Assembly: GCA_002189035.1 (NCBI GenBank)
Contig: NEEC01000018.1
Coordinates: 2,294,001 to 2,358,000 of the forward strand
Direction of reading: 5' to 3'
Length of the DNA: 64,000 bases
Origin: Utricularia gibba
Lineage: Eukaryota; Streptophyta; Magnoliopsida; Lamiales; Lentibulariaceae
In this document: piece after piece, positions 11,213-23,099 of the stretch
How positions within the stretch are numbered: the first letter of the stretch is position 1
Layout of the letters: the number at the start of each line of letters is the position of its first letter
Program-made: the position numbers and the translations under genes
The notes under the pieces: model-generated
Database searches by the model: none
Told to the model about the DNA's origin: nothing
What the model saw: the letters and a program-made list of their open reading frames with translations, nothing else

Positions 11213-12985
11213 ATGGGAGGTGTGACTTCATCTATGGCAGCAAAGTTGGCCTTTTTCCCGCCAACGCCGCCAAGCTACAAGCTTGTGACAGATGAATACA
11301 CGGGCTTGTTGCTCTTACACCCTTATCCCCACAGGGAAAATGTGCAGATTCTCAAGCTTTCAACACGCAGGGCCACGGAAATTGTTGCCATGTACGTGAC
11401 CTATCCCATGGCTACTTCCACACTCCTGTATTCTCACGGTAACGCTGCAGATATTGGCCAGATGTACGAGCTCTTTATCGAGCTTAGCATTCATCTCAAA
11501 GTTAATGTCATGGGGTAATTGCTTTGATTCATTTTATCAATTCCATTTTTCGTTGGCATCAAGTTCTGGGTTTTCTATAGTTGATCCGTGCGTTTTTTTT
11601 TATTACTTGATGTGATTTCAGTATTTGCATGATGAGTTGCGTGCTCCAAGTTTTTTTTCTTCCTCTAAATAGAATATTCACCGCAGCTTCATTTCCATTT
11701 TTGTTTCTTTTCTTGTTATTCCAAAATATTCAGAAGATAGAGATATGAATAGATGCCATCTTCTATTCCGATGCTTCGTAGTGTATAATTTATTGATTTA
11801 TTGCTTTACACAAATCTTACTCCAAATTGTTTTGTCTGTACTCAACCTCATCAGGTATGATTACTCTGGCTATGGACAATCTTCTGGGAAGGTGCTGTAA
11901 AACAAATCAAAATTTCAGATTTTACTTTTAGTTGCATCTTATCAAGCTTATGAAATTTCCTATCACAGCCAAGTGAGCATAACACCTACGCAGACATAGA
12001 AGCTGTCTACAAATGTCTTGAAGAGTTTTACGGGGCCAAGCAAGAAGATGTCATCCTATATGGTCAATCTGTTGGTAGCGGCCCTACAGTCAATCTTGCA
12101 TGCCGTTTGCCTCGACTGAAGGCAGTTGTTTTGCATAGTCCTATTTCATCAGGCTTAAGAGTAATGTACCCTGTGAAGCGAACATATTGGTTTGACATCT
12201 ATAAGGTGAGCGAGTGGATGGTGAATACATACAGACCTATTCATTGCTGTTCCCTTTGCTTATTTCTACCGTTTTTCAACTTGTTAGTCAATCTGCGCCT
12301 CTCTAAATGCCGGTGATAATTTTGCAGAATATCGATAAAATAGCACTGGTGAAGTGCCCCGTTCTAGTTATTCATGTAAGTTTGTGCTATGCAACTATAT
12401 TGATTCCAAGTAACTTGAGCAGCTATCTTTTCTGGATGATCAAAACTTGGCACATTTCTGCTTTGTACTTTTGTGAATCAGGGTACAGCTGATGATGTCG
12501 TCCATTGTTCCCACGGAAAAGAACTTTATGAACTATGCCAGGAGAAGTACGAGCCCCTTTGGATAAAGGGAGGCAACCATTGCAACTTAGAACTGTACCC
12601 GGAGTACATCAAGCACCTAAAGAGGTTCATAACATATGTAGAGAAGCCTCTGTCAGTGAGGAAGCTTTCAAGAAAAAGCGTAGACCATCCCCAACAATAT
12701 TGGAGCACAGAGACCAGCAGCATGGGGACTCCCAGAAAGAGCACAGATCAGCAACAGAAGCCTAGACGCAGCGTTGACAAACTCAAAGTGTTGGAATTCA
12801 AGTTTCACAGCGGCAACAGCAGGTTCTCAAAGCAGAAGGTGTCACTGGATCAAGTGGAACGATCAACAAGACCTGGCATGGAATACCACCTCGAGAAGCC
12901 AAGGAGAAGCACCAGCATCGAGTTCGAGTTGGAGAAAGGGCGGAAAAGCATGGACTGGCTGGACAGAATCCGGCCAACTACATGA
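11213..12985 (+). CDS. ABHD17-like alpha/beta-hydrolase (serine hydrolase) with Ser-rich basic tail
   Basis: A membrane-associated serine hydrolase of the ABHD17 group; animal members remove palmitate from proteins, and the plant role is inferred. Exons are 11213-11514, 11855-11891, 11969-12205, 12328-12375 and 12482-12985 (375 residues), all in phase. The nucleophile is in GQSVGSG, the acid in GTADDVV, the base in GGNHCNLE, and the oxyanion-side motif is YSHGNAAD. I chose the ATG at 11213 over the in-frame one at 11195 because family members begin [17 protein letters not shown] and because Gly2 with Ser6 fits an N-myristoylation signal. Residues from about 235 form a tail with repeated R-[RK]-S motifs (SRKSVD, PRKSTD, PRRSVD, PRRSTS, GRKSMD). 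These look like basophilic kinase sites. Confidence 0.93.
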
Positions 12986-12999
12986 GGTTTTGCTGTGAG

Positions 13000-15500
13000 C
13001 ACCGAAGAAGAAAAGGTGTGTAAGTTATGGAGGTGTAGGGTGGTTTGGTATAGCTTGGTCTCACTACATCCATTAGTCAACGCTCAGAACTACCCCTCTC
13101 TCACAGTCTCTTCTGTCACCTGTTAGGAAGTTCATCTCTCTCTATGCTGGATCCATTTATTACGTCATCACAATAAAAACAAAACAAAATTACCAAATTA
13201 AAAGTAACGGCCGGCCTGTTATGGAGGAATGGGCCGAATAGATTGAGCCTGGGAGTAGTCCCAGGTCGACGAGCCCAATCATTATCTTGTAAGTAGCCGT
13301 TAGAAACAATAATTGAGAGAGAGAGAGGGGTTTTGAAAGTAACAGATACGTGGCTTAAGAGATTAGTTAACTGTATAAACTGCTACACCGCTTCCCAAGT
13401 AGGACCACAATATTAATCATTTTTTTGTTTTAATTCTAATATGTCCAAAACCATACTCCAAAAATCATAATCAAACGTAGCCAGTGATTAAAAAAATCAT
13501 AATAATACTTGGATTAAATTCGAAAAAATCATAATTAAATCGTGAATCGTTCAAATAAACAAGCAGTTCGTGGTTTTTTTAATTATTTGTAACTATCTAA
13601 TCCATGGAGTCCGTGCAATTATTTTGATAAAAAAGAAAACAATTCTAAAGCCGCTGGTTCTTGATGTGTGTAATAATAGGAAACAGTGTTGGGGAAAACG
13701 ACTCTTTCGTTTCTTGTGTTGATCCCCCCAACTACCGGCCAGGATACAGTAATGGAATTGAGGCATCTAAAGCTCAACTGATAACCAACATTCCACTCTC
13801 CGGTCAGCGTTAAGGGTTGCGAGCTCCTCTCCTCATCTGGGGATATGGAATCAGTGCCCTTGCCCCCATCTTCCCCTAAGGGGAATGGGAAGGGAAGAGG
13901 GAATGTGTTTGCTGCATTGGTTGGCCTGGCCTGGCCTCCATGACGAAAGAGTTGGGGGCCATGGATCCACATGCTGCTTGCACTTATCTGAAGATGGAGA
14001 GGGCAGTGGGCTTAAAGCGGCTGGATGGGATGGGATATGTGGATTGTGGATCACCTGAAACCTAGGGATCCACTTGTCCCTATGTCTTCTTGTTGTATGT
14101 ATTATTTGCAGAAATAAATTATCAAGTTGGTTTGAGCGAGCATCAGCAACCCCCTCCCCTCCCCCTCTTGAATGATCTTCAACTACCTCCCCTTTCTACT
14201 CCCCCCACATGTCTCCCTGCGTCTTGTGTTGTCCCGATGAATGGACTTGTCACTGTTCCCTTTTCAGAACAGAAATGGGATTTCATCCTTTTTTTCGACA
14301 ATTCCCTTCATAAAGGATCATGGATGGGTGTCTTTTGAACCAAGTCCAGGTCCTTGGAGGAAGGAGTTGTTTCACAGATCGCGTTTCAATCACACACACA
14401 CCAAATTCACTTCACCCCTTCACCCAATCATAGCAGACAGAGCTTCATCCAAACCTCGCCACCGGAACAGCACTCCAAGCTCGCGCCGGATACCAGCCGC
14501 GAGGACCACAACCACCAGCATGGCTTGGCTGAGATCAGATCAGAGGAGTCCGAGGCTTGCGAATTCCGACATTAATTACCGCGCCTTCGGCTGCCGAAGT
14601 TGCTGATGCAGCAGCAACCACCAATGATTAAAAAACAAAGGATGAAGAAGACGTGTTTGACGATGGAAGAGAGAAACAAACATGTCGGGTTAGCCATTTT
14701 CGAATTTCTTTTATTTATAAATTCATTAACTTATGATTAAAATTAATACGAAACATTTTATTATCATGTTGTCATTTTTATTATTAAAAATTACATTAAG
14801 AAATACTCGAAAGCAGCCTTGTCCACAATCCGGCCGACGGGGGTTAACCACTACAATTAATTAATTAATTGTAATTAATGCATGTAGGCTATTCGAAAAA
14901 ACAATACCACCATAGTAAATTAAAGTGAAATGATAACAAATTACAAATCAACAATAATTAATTTCTAATTTTTTTTTCGTATAATCTATGTTTCTTATAT
15001 AATTTAATTGTATCGAATAATTAATTTCAATAGAGTTAGTATGAGTAGCATTCGCCACTTCTTTTTTTTTTTCTAAATTTAAATCATTATTATTATCGCT
15101 AATTTCCTGAGCTTGTGTCCATACTGAGCCAATCGCTTTCAAGACATGTAACAGAGTCGTTTGTCGTTTAGCCGATTCAGCCAAAAAAGGAAGATAATAA
15201 CCCAATTAAATAATTAAATAATCCAACGTGGCATATGAATTGTGGTTCTGTAGCCCTAATTCATGATTGAAAGAATTTTTATAACAAAAAAAAAAAGAAT
15301 TGTGGGTCTGTTGCTCATTTTATTTTAATTCTCGGGTAAATCAAAATAATTGGCGATGGTTTAGATTTAAAAAAAATATTTAGTTGAAAATCAAATAATA
15401 CAAAATGAATGGACCAATGAAAAAGCAGGGTTGGTAATAATTATGTCTTTTATTTATTTATTTTTGTCCTTGTCTGGCTCCTTGTATATGTGGCTTGCCT
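13000..15500. other. Gene-free spacer
   Basis: This 2.5 kb contains the 3' region of the hydrolase gene, a (GA)n run near 13314-13330, AT-rich stretches (13400-13570, 14700-14800) and an (ATTA)n run near 14852-14880. Open frames between 13600 and 14600 overlap each other on both strands and resemble no family I know. No RNA gene was recognised. Confidence 0.5.
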
Positions 15501-15503
15501 CCT

Positions 15504-15510
15504 TATATAA
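15504..15510 (+). promoter_or_regulatory. TATA box of the bHLH137-like gene
   Basis: The heptamer TATATAA stands about 50 bp before the ATG at 15555 and supports that short leader and start codon. Confidence 0.5.
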
Positions 15511-15554
15511 GCCTCTAAATCCTCTTGAATGTTTTGCACCAAGCTGCTCCTGTA

Positions 15555-16831
15555 ATGGCAACATCTTCATCATTCCAGTCCCATTCCTCCACTCGCCACT
15601 TTGACTCGCAAGCTCCCCAGCGAAGTAGCCCTTCATCCATTCTCACGGGCTCCACTCTCAGGATGAAGAAGAGGAGGAAGGCTCCCATGGTTCTAAATCT
15701 TTACTATCAGAACTGATTTTGAAAACCGGAGCCTGCTCCCGAATTCAAACTCATAAGGTTATGTTTGTGGTTTGAAGGAATCGAAGGGGAAGGATGCCAA
15801 GAAAGTGAAAGAAGAGAAAGAACCTGGGCAGGAACCTCCGACAGGTTACATTCATGTGAGGGCCAGGAGGGGTCAGGCTACAGACAGCCACAGCCTTGCT
15901 GAAAGAGTATGTCTTCTTGTTGCATATTAACTCCCGAAATAAAATTTTGCTATTATTCTCATTTTCTGATCCAAAATGCATGCTTGTGATAATCTGTAAT
16001 CGTCAGGTGAGACGGGAGAAGATCAGTGAAAGGATGAAGCTCCTTCAGTCCCTTGTTCCTGGATGCCACAAGGTCTCACTCTCGTTTTTTTTCTCACCTT
16101 CTTTATGTAAGCAAGTTGTTTTTGTTTAACTGAAAAGGTATCACTTGATACAGGTCACCGGGAAAGCCTCAATGCTGGATGAAATCATAAACTATGTCCA
16201 ATCCCTGCAAAATCAAGTGGAGGTGATTATTTTGCTTTTTTTGTTCCTGTTAGTAAAGCTTTTCTAAGTATACGTACTTTTTTGTGGGGGTTTACACAGG
16301 TGTTGTCGATGAAGCTGGCTTCTATGAACCCCATGGTTTATGATTTTGGAACGGAGATAGAGTCGTTCATGGTGCGCCCTGATCAGGTGAATGACACACA
16401 GACCTCTTGCTTCTGTCATTTTTCTCAAGCCAGCTCCTTCTTCCACGTCTTCTTCACACAGAATTGCTTACAGGATTTGAACAGTTTCCCCAGCCTGGAG
16501 CAATGCTTCCCCCCATGGAAAATGACTTCACCGCTTTTGCTCCGCTTCACCAAACCTTGGCCACTCAAAGCTTCCATCACCAGGTGCACCCACAGTAAAA
16601 ATACTACTTTTTAACCCATTCTGTCAGGAGTCATTTTTAACCCTACGGTACTCCACTCTAAGAAGGGATAACTGAGAAGCCTTGTTGGGTTTTAATATCG
16701 TGTTAATTCTCGCTTTTTCTTTTGAACCTGGTGGCTTTCAGGGAAGCAAGCAGGGCATGTGGGAGGACGTGGAGGAGCAAAGACACAGGATGGCGATGAG
16801 CAACACAGGAGGCGATTGCATTTTCTTCTGA
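15555..16831 (+). CDS. bHLH transcription factor, bHLH137-like
   Basis: A nuclear E-box/G-box-binding factor of the plant bHLH subgroup that includes bHLH137 and BEE/CIB proteins. Exons are 15778-15906, 16007-16072, 16154-16222, 16300-16386, 16485-16583 and 16742-16831, all fitting in phase, plus a less certain first exon 15555-15689. Exon 2 opens the bHLH domain with [19 protein letters not shown]. It continues [20 protein letters not shown] (basic region and helix 1), then [20 protein letters not shown] (helix 2), then [16 protein letters not shown], which is diagnostic for bHLH137. The C-terminus ends GGDCIFF, close to the NxFCSF-type end of the family. The predicted length is about 224 residues, shorter at the N-terminus than Arabidopsis bHLH137. 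The 15690-15777 intron is weak, and a missed or frameshifted N-terminal segment is possible. Confidence 0.82.
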
Positions 16832-16899
16832 GAGCACCCGCAGCAGACAGCAAGCAGTTGTGGTATTGTGTTGGAGGGAGATAGAGCGGTGGTTATTAA

Positions 16900-19870
16900 G
16901 TTTTTACCCACTTTGAAAACTATGATGTACGTAGCAATTTTAACCGCGGGTCCGGGTGTGACCTGCCCTTGTACTTAGTATCGAAATAGTGCTCCACCCA
17001 TGAGGCCAATGGACCATGCACTATACATACACTGAAAATCTGCCTGAGATTCCAAACTCGCCATCCGCCAAAGATTCGGGTTATCTTGTTTCTTTTCTTT
17101 CACTGTCAAAAAATTTATTACCACAGCCACAGGAAATAGACTTGCCCGTGTAACCCCACCAGAAAATCCAACAGTTGTTTCTGTTCATAGCCACCGGGTA
17201 GAGGTAAAAGAATAATGACAAAGAAGCACAAAATGCATGGTGAATTCCGAAAGTGCTAACCAACGTGGTTTGCCTCGGCATGGGAGGGCGGTGCCCTCAT
17301 TCGATGCATTTAGATTTTAGGGCATGACTTGTCCTAACTAACGTGGGATTGTGTCTCTGTGTTCCCATTCATCCCCCTTATTACAACATTAGCAGTAGCA
17401 GCATCACTAAATCAATAGAGAGATGAGGAAAAGGGGGAGAGGAGAAAGTGGGGCAGTGAGATGGATGAGCATCTTTTTGAAAAAAAGCACCACAAACGTG
17501 GGTAAGTCGGAATGCCAAAGGCAAGAAGACAACAGCAATAAATTCAACAAGTGGCATCATAAATAAGAGAGAAGCCATGAGACAAGAGGAGGTGAAGAAC
17601 AAACCGTGAATCAATGTTTTTCTTTTGTCTGAAAAAAGTAAATTAATGTTTCTTACCGATTCTGTCCAACCGTCTCACTCTTTCTTCCCGACACTGAATT
17701 CGACCTTTTACACCCAGAATAAACATCCCTTCAAAATGTAAAATTCAGTCTTCAGCTGCACCTGCACGTAAGACATGGATGAGCTTGTGTGTGTTCAGTG
17801 TGTTTTATCCAAATTTCATTTGTTAATTTTATTAGAAGCTGAGAAGAGATATGGACACCTGATCAGGTTTTTTATGTCTGAATCGAGTCTGCGTGTTGGG
17901 AGTTGGGACTGGTATTTGGACAAGCTAACTCAGGGTAAGAAGCCTATGGGTGTAGCATCCATTCCACAGCAGTCAGCAGCAGCAGAAGATAAGGTCATCC
18001 CAAGACAACACATGTTGAACAGTGTTCGAGGAGCTCCTGGTGTGTAATGAAATACGTTGATGGGCTGGTTCACTTTCAGTTGTCTCAGACAGAATTTCTT
18101 CTTATCCGGACACCTCCAATACTCAATGGTTATTCGGAATCGACACCATATAATGGTCTTTTTCTTTTCATGTAATAAAACATTTCTTTTTCGTAGGTTT
18201 TTCTTTCCGAGACATGGATCATGGAGAGATTATTCGCCGCGTTGGTCGATCAGACTTGTTCAATCATTTGATGAGGTAGAATTAAATCATGATTAGACCC
18301 GGAGGTCGCCAAAAACGGCAAACGTCACAAGTTCTCAACTGAAAATCTTTAGGAAGTTCTTTTTTTTTTTTTTTTTTTTTACGAGGAGGAGCAATTACGG
18401 TGGTGAAAAACGGAGCACAAAGGGGGAACTGACAAAATGCACGAACTCACTCGCATCGGAAAAGACGACGTCAGCAGGTGTCAGATGGTGGGTAAAATTT
18501 GTTTTTACCAGAGCATTATGCCGCGATACGGGCGCGGCGCATTGGGGGCCGTGACCCATGCCAACCTTGGTCGGGACCGGCCCATTCTAACCGCCGCCGT
18601 TTTCGTCGCCGGTTTCGACTCTCTACCGCCCTGTCGTGCGGTGTCTGTCCAATGAACATGTACTCTACCTACCGGCGGTGATTAAACAATTATCCATAGA
18701 AATGGCCCATTTATGTCGATGAGCAGGCCAGTACTCTGGGCCTGGTCTAGACCTTTAAAAAATACCATGTCTGCTGCTCCTTGCAACCGCCAAGAAACGA
18801 AATTTCTGGAGTTCTTTCATTTATACTGTATAGCCTTGTCTCTTGCGCATTGATCTTGAGGATTTTGCTCAGGTGCGACCTGGTAGTGCATTCTGACAAG
18901 GTAGTTCACTGATATGCTTCCAAATGGATGGGAAAACCAGGCCCCTGGGGGAGGAGAATCAACAAAGGCGCTTTGCTGTCATCCTTTTACTTACTGCTCA
19001 AATAATGCCTGTAACAGCTGGTTGGATGGGCTCCATGACTCTGTATGCATTAGCAGTACTACTGTACAATTCAACCACCATGATCCAATGGGACGAGCAT
19101 TCTTCCAGAAATCCTGCCATCCAGTTCGATACTATTCACTGATGTAGTTCATTGCCCAACTCAGAAAACCTTCTATTCGTATGGCTGGTGATCTTTTGCA
19201 CAGTGGGGAGCGAGGAATGCGGTCCCGTACGCTGTAAAAATTCAGTCCTGGGCTGGGAAGGATGAGTGTTGATGGTGAAACAACATTGAATTTCAATAGC
19301 AACGGCTATGGAGTTGGACCTAACAAATTCATTTAATTAGAGTTGGACCCCAAAACTTCTTTTTTATTGCATCGGGAATGTTGATTGGATTGGGGCTGCC
19401 CTCTTCCTTCGCTATCGCTTCCATTATTCAACCAATCCACGCCCCGTGCGCCATTGAGTGACATTGGACCCAGTGATGACGGCGGAACTTAGGGACGGTA
19501 AGGAAGAAGCCCCCATCGACCCCAATAGTGCACAGCCAAGCCCAAGGTAAGAATGATGTGGAAAATGGTGAAATGGATTTTACTGGGTTGGTTGATCATC
19601 GTGTATTATGAGTTTATGACTTCGCAGCAGTAGTACCAAGCAAGAGTGATTAGGCTTAGGCGACAATTATGGCCGAAGGGTGGCGCTGCGCTGTGCTGTG
19701 CTGGTTGGGAAATGGAAAGTTGGGTTACTCTGGTGTTTATATGGCTGTGTGCTGTGCTTATAACATCAGAAAGGTGCTTTTCTTGGCAAGTCCACGCGTC
19801 TCAGTGGCGCGTTTTTATTTCCCGGTGGAAGTTTAGGATACCAGCTTCTGCCGCGTAGATCCGGCTACTA
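16900..19870. other. Spacer with unexplained open frames and a long poly(T) tract
   Basis: Nearly 3 kb without an assignable gene. It holds a 90-codon frame at 17775-18047 (contains SWDWYLDKLTQGKKP), a 72-codon frame at 18924-19142 with a hydrophobic middle (LTAQIMPVTAGWMGSM), and an exon-like stretch at 19476-19546 (MTAELRDGKEEAPID..., followed by GTAAGA). None matches a family I know, and no exon chain could be built. A run of 21 T lies at 18360-18380. The last part is promoter and leader of the ARM gene; an in-frame stop lies just upstream of its ATG. Confidence 0.4.
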
Positions 19871-19879
19871 ACCGGCGCT

Positions 19880-21574
19880 ATGATAGATGGTGGGACAACC
19901 GAGAAGGAGGCGTTTGTTGCACAGCACGCGGAGGTGCTTCAGCAGCTACAGTCTTTTTCCGAATCGGCTTCGCAAGTGCAAATCTTGAAGGGGAAATGGT
20001 TGCAAATAACCGACAAAATCACCACTCTGCAGACGCATCTCTCGGACCTCTCTGCTTCCGAAATGGAGCTCAACCAACTTTCATGCGACCTCATGGGGTC
20101 GATTTCCCGCACTTGCTCCGTCGCCGCCTCCCTCGTCGTCGACTGTCGTTCGCTTGCTCCGCCGGGTGGGAAGTTGAAGACCCAGAATGACGTCGATTCT
20201 TTATCTGCTGAACTCGATGCTCAAATCAACGATCTGGGCGTGCTTGTGAAAACCGGAGTTACATCTGAAAACGTGTCTGTCTCCACGGCGGCTGTATCAG
20301 TCGGTAAAGGGGATTCCGTTCGGGCCGAGACACGGAATTTGATGACCCGGCTGCAGATTGGATCAACTGAATCTAGAAGCTCTGCGCTTGATTCACTTCT
20401 GGGTCTGCTTCAAGAAGATGATAAGAACGTGCTGATTGCGGTAGCGCAAGGGATTGTTCCCGTTTTAGTGCATCTATTGGATTCCAGTCTTTCCCATGAG
20501 ATCAAGGAGAAGACAGTCACTGCGATTGCAAAAATCTCGTCTTTGGATTCAATTAAGCATGTTCTGTTGGGCGAAGGTTTAATTTTATTGAATAATTTGA
20601 TGAGGGTGCTTGAATCTGGAAGCATTTTCGCAAAGGAGAAATCTTGTATCGCTCTGAGAGTTTTGAGCACATCAAAGGAGAACGCAAGGACGATTGGTTC
20701 CAGAGGTGGGATTTCTTCTTTGCTTGAGATATGTCAAGAAGGTACACCAAATTCTCAAGCTTCAGCAGCTGGTGTTCTTAGAAACTTAGCCGTTTTCGAA
20801 GAAGTAAAAGAGAATTTCCTCGAGGAAGATGCTGTGTCCATCTTGTTAGGCCTGTGCAACTCAGGGACTACGTTAGCGCAGGAAAACTCAGTTGCTTGTT
20901 TAACCAATTTGATTTCTAAGGACGATGACCTGAAACTCTTTGTTGCCAAAGAAGGTGGAATTGAGAGCTTGCAGCATTTCTGGGATTCCAGCGCAAATGC
21001 GCAGAACCTAGAAGTTGCTGTTCAAATGGTTGCCACAATGGCTACCTCCCCCAAAGTTGCAGAGCTTCTCGTCGCAGATGGCTTTCTCAGCCGTTTAGTC
21101 AGTCTCTTGAACTCACGTTTTCTCGGTGTTAGAATCGCATCTGCAAAAGGGCTCTGTGATCTGGCTCACGACAGTAAAACAGTTAAAGAACTAGGTGAAA
21201 TCGGCTCCATTCCTCTCCTTGTTGCCATGCTTGACAACAAAGCCATCGAGGAAAAGAAATCTGCGGCCAAGTTGCTATCAATTCTGATGAGTTCCTCTGG
21301 AAACAGAAAGATTTACCGCAAGCAGGAAAGTAACATTTTCACGACAGTGAAAGTCCTGGATTCCTCACTGGAGATTGTGGACAAAAAGTACTTGATCAGC
21401 ATACTCGCATCAGTGGCGCATCATAGCAAGTGCAGGAGGCAAATGGTCTCCGCCGGTGCTTGTGTTTATTTACAGAGGCTCCTCGACTCCGATGTCGAAG
21501 GTGCGAAGAAGCTCCTCGACGGTCTCCGTACCGGCAAGCCATGGCGAGTCTTCTCTAAGGCTTCTTCTTCTTAA
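19880..21574 (+). CDS. Armadillo-repeat protein (intronless; At5g50900-like)
   Basis: A 564-residue ARM-repeat protein encoded by one exon. ARM folds are protein-binding scaffolds; no enzymatic motif or U-box is visible, so the role is unknown. The N-terminal ~110 residues form a helical region (QHAEVLQQLQSFSESASQVQ). From about residue 150 successive ARM units follow: LDSLLGLLQEDDKNVLIAVA, GIVPVLVHLLDSS, KEKSCIALRVLSTSKENA, GGISSLLEICQEG, SQASAAGVLRNLA, AQENSVACLTNLI, RIASAKGLCDLA, GSIPLLVAMLDN, KKSAAKLLSILMSS. The start is secure because an in-frame TAG lies shortly upstream. Its position next to a bHLH137-like gene matches my memory of Arabidopsis At5g50900 and At5g50915. Confidence 0.9.
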   Translation: MIDGGTTEKEAFVAQHAEVLQQLQSFSESASQVQILKGKWLQITDKITTLQTHLSDLSASEMELNQLSCDLMGSISRTCSVAASLVVDCRSLAPPGGKLKTQNDVDSLSAELDAQINDLGVLVKTGVTSENVSVSTAAVSVGKGDSVRAETRNLMTRLQIGSTESRSSALDSLLGLLQEDDKNVLIAVAQGIVPVLVHLLDSSLSHEIKEKTVTAIAKISSLDSIKHVLLGEGLILLNNLMRVLESGSIFAKEKSCIALRVLSTSKENARTIGSRGGISSLLEICQEGTPNSQASAAGVLRNLAVFEEVKENFLEEDAVSILLGLCNSGTTLAQENSVACLTNLISKDDDLKLFVAKEGGIESLQHFWDSSANAQNLEVAVQMVATMATSPKVAELLVADGFLSRLVSLLNSRFLGVRIASAKGLCDLAHDSKTVKELGEIGSIPLLVAMLDNKAIEEKKSAAKLLSILMSSSGNRKIYRKQESNIFTTVKVLDSSLEIVDKKYLISILASVAHHSKCRRQMVSAGACVYLQRLLDSDVEGAKKLLDGLRTGKPWRVFSKASSS

Positions 21575-21599
21575 CCAGATACACCTCCATGAACTCTCA

Positions 21600-22074
21600 T
21601 GTACCCAATGTGTATGTATGTACGTGTCGTCTCTGTTGTTAGACGAGTCTGCCGTGTCCGACTCGTTGCTTGTGCTTAGCCTAACCAGGAAAGTAGTGGA
21701 GTTGTGTACAATGAGTATTTGTTTACAGCAAGTTGGAGTGATGCCTTCGGATTTAAAATTGTTATTCTTACAACAAAGTTGGATTCCTTTTTCTTCCGTG
21801 TCAGAATTTTTATTTAATTCTTTTCACTATAACTCTTTTTTTAATGAATAAATTTGTATTTTTATTATTTGATATAAAACGTATTCGTTAATTGTCAGAC
21901 ATAAAAAGAATAAAAAGATAGATATTGCGAAATGAATAGTTTGAATTTTATTCTGTTTGATTACATTAATTGAATGTGGATTTCGTGTTATTTTTTATAT
22001 TATTTAAATGAAAATAAAAGATTTTAATCAAATAAAACATAGTTAGAAGCAGTGGAATTATTTACAGTAAGGAA
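21600..22074. other. Convergent 3' spacer between ARM and TPD1-like genes
   Basis: Contains the 3' UTR of the ARM gene and a strongly AT-rich stretch (21800-22040) with AATAAA-like words usable as poly(A) signals from either side. Nothing else is recognised. Confidence 0.5.
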
Positions 22075-23023
22075 CTAGCACGTAACGGCGGCGACGTCAA
22101 GATTGTAACGGAAGGTGTTTGCGTACCGAAAGGACAGCGCCATCCCGTTAAGTAACGGCTTGCCGTCGTTAACGAGGCAGTCGTTGAAACGGAGGCGTTT
22201 GAAGAGGCGAGGACTGATGAGCAGGGCGGAGCTGAACCATCCACACCTCAAATGAATCCCGCCGACGTCGCACCCTGCCGCGCACACGTTCATAATCTCC
22301 ACCGTGTACGTCGGAATCCCGTTCGGAAGCGGCGCACTCGAACCTTGACTGATCACAATATCCGATTTCGAACATTTCTCGCTCCATATCCTGTTGGGTT
22401 CCACCTCCTCGTCTGTCAAAACCGGTGCGTAACAGATAGACAAATAGCGGATCTCAGAGATTGCCGAGGAACATGGAGGAATCAAGGCATTATGGTGGAG
22501 TGAGAGTCGGACAGCAGGAAGAAGAAGAAAGCAAGGGTAAAACGAAAAGCCAAGTAGCAGAAGAGTGTGTGCAATTAGTCCACGTCTGGCCGTTCATTGT
22601 TCAGGTTTGTGTTTCTGTACCTTGAGTCATCAGCTTCCTGTGCGCAGGCCAGATTCTTCCGCCGGGTTTACTGTCTGAGGTCGTGCTTTCAGTCGAAACT
22701 GGGAAATACGCCATCGCTGCACAGAATGTGGTATGAAATCAAGTAATTATTACGAATAATTGAAGATCAGATCAGAGGACAATGAACTAGAAGAGAATTA
22801 TTGAGAGTAGGACTTAATCGCTTGTCGCTGTAAAAGAAGGCAATAATCAGAGGAGAATTGCATTATTCTACCAACTGATCTTTATACATAGAAACCCATA
22901 ATACGCACTCAATTGGCTCTGCTTTTTTGTTGTACCTGTGAATACTCCGAGAGTAACCAGTAAGGACGCCGCAGCGGATATGACTCCTCGCCGCCGTGAG
23001 CAAAACTTCCGGGCGCCGCCCAT
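22075..23023 (-). CDS. TPD1-like secreted cysteine-rich peptide ligand
   Basis: TPD1 is a secreted ligand of the EMS1/EXS receptor kinase that fixes tapetum identity in anthers; TPD1-like paralogues act in other tissues. Exons are 23023-22936, 22716-22621 and 22412-22075 (173 residues), with phases 1 and 1. The start MGGARKFCSRRRG leads into a hydrophobic signal/anchor (VISAAASLLVTLGVF). A basic HRK site near residue 56 precedes the mature domain. The mature domain starts at about VEPNRIWSEKCSKSDIVISQ, then PTYTVEIMNVCAAGCD, GIHLRCGWFSSA, RLRFNDCLVNDGKPL and YANTFRYNLDVAAVTC. It keeps six cysteines in the family pattern and ends at the final Cys as TPD1 does. The exon 3 acceptor (TTGACAG|AC) was chosen because it restores the D-E-E-V-E-P-N-R junction. 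Confidence 0.92.
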
Positions 23024-23099
23024 GGTTTTACTCAGTGAAAAAACGGATGAACGGTACTGAAACTAAACCCAGCTAGCACATCGCCACCATAAATGGAAC

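Noticed and set aside
13600-14610. Overlapping open frames on both strands
   Set aside because: No motif, no exon chain and no codon bias.
15470-15495. Sequence TGTCTGGCTCCTTGTATATG resembling miR160
   Set aside because: Several mismatches to miR160 and no complementary arm within the next 150 bp, so no hairpin precursor.
18360-18380. 21-T tract as a retroposon poly(A) tail
   Set aside because: No flanking target-site duplication or processed-gene sequence was seen next to it.
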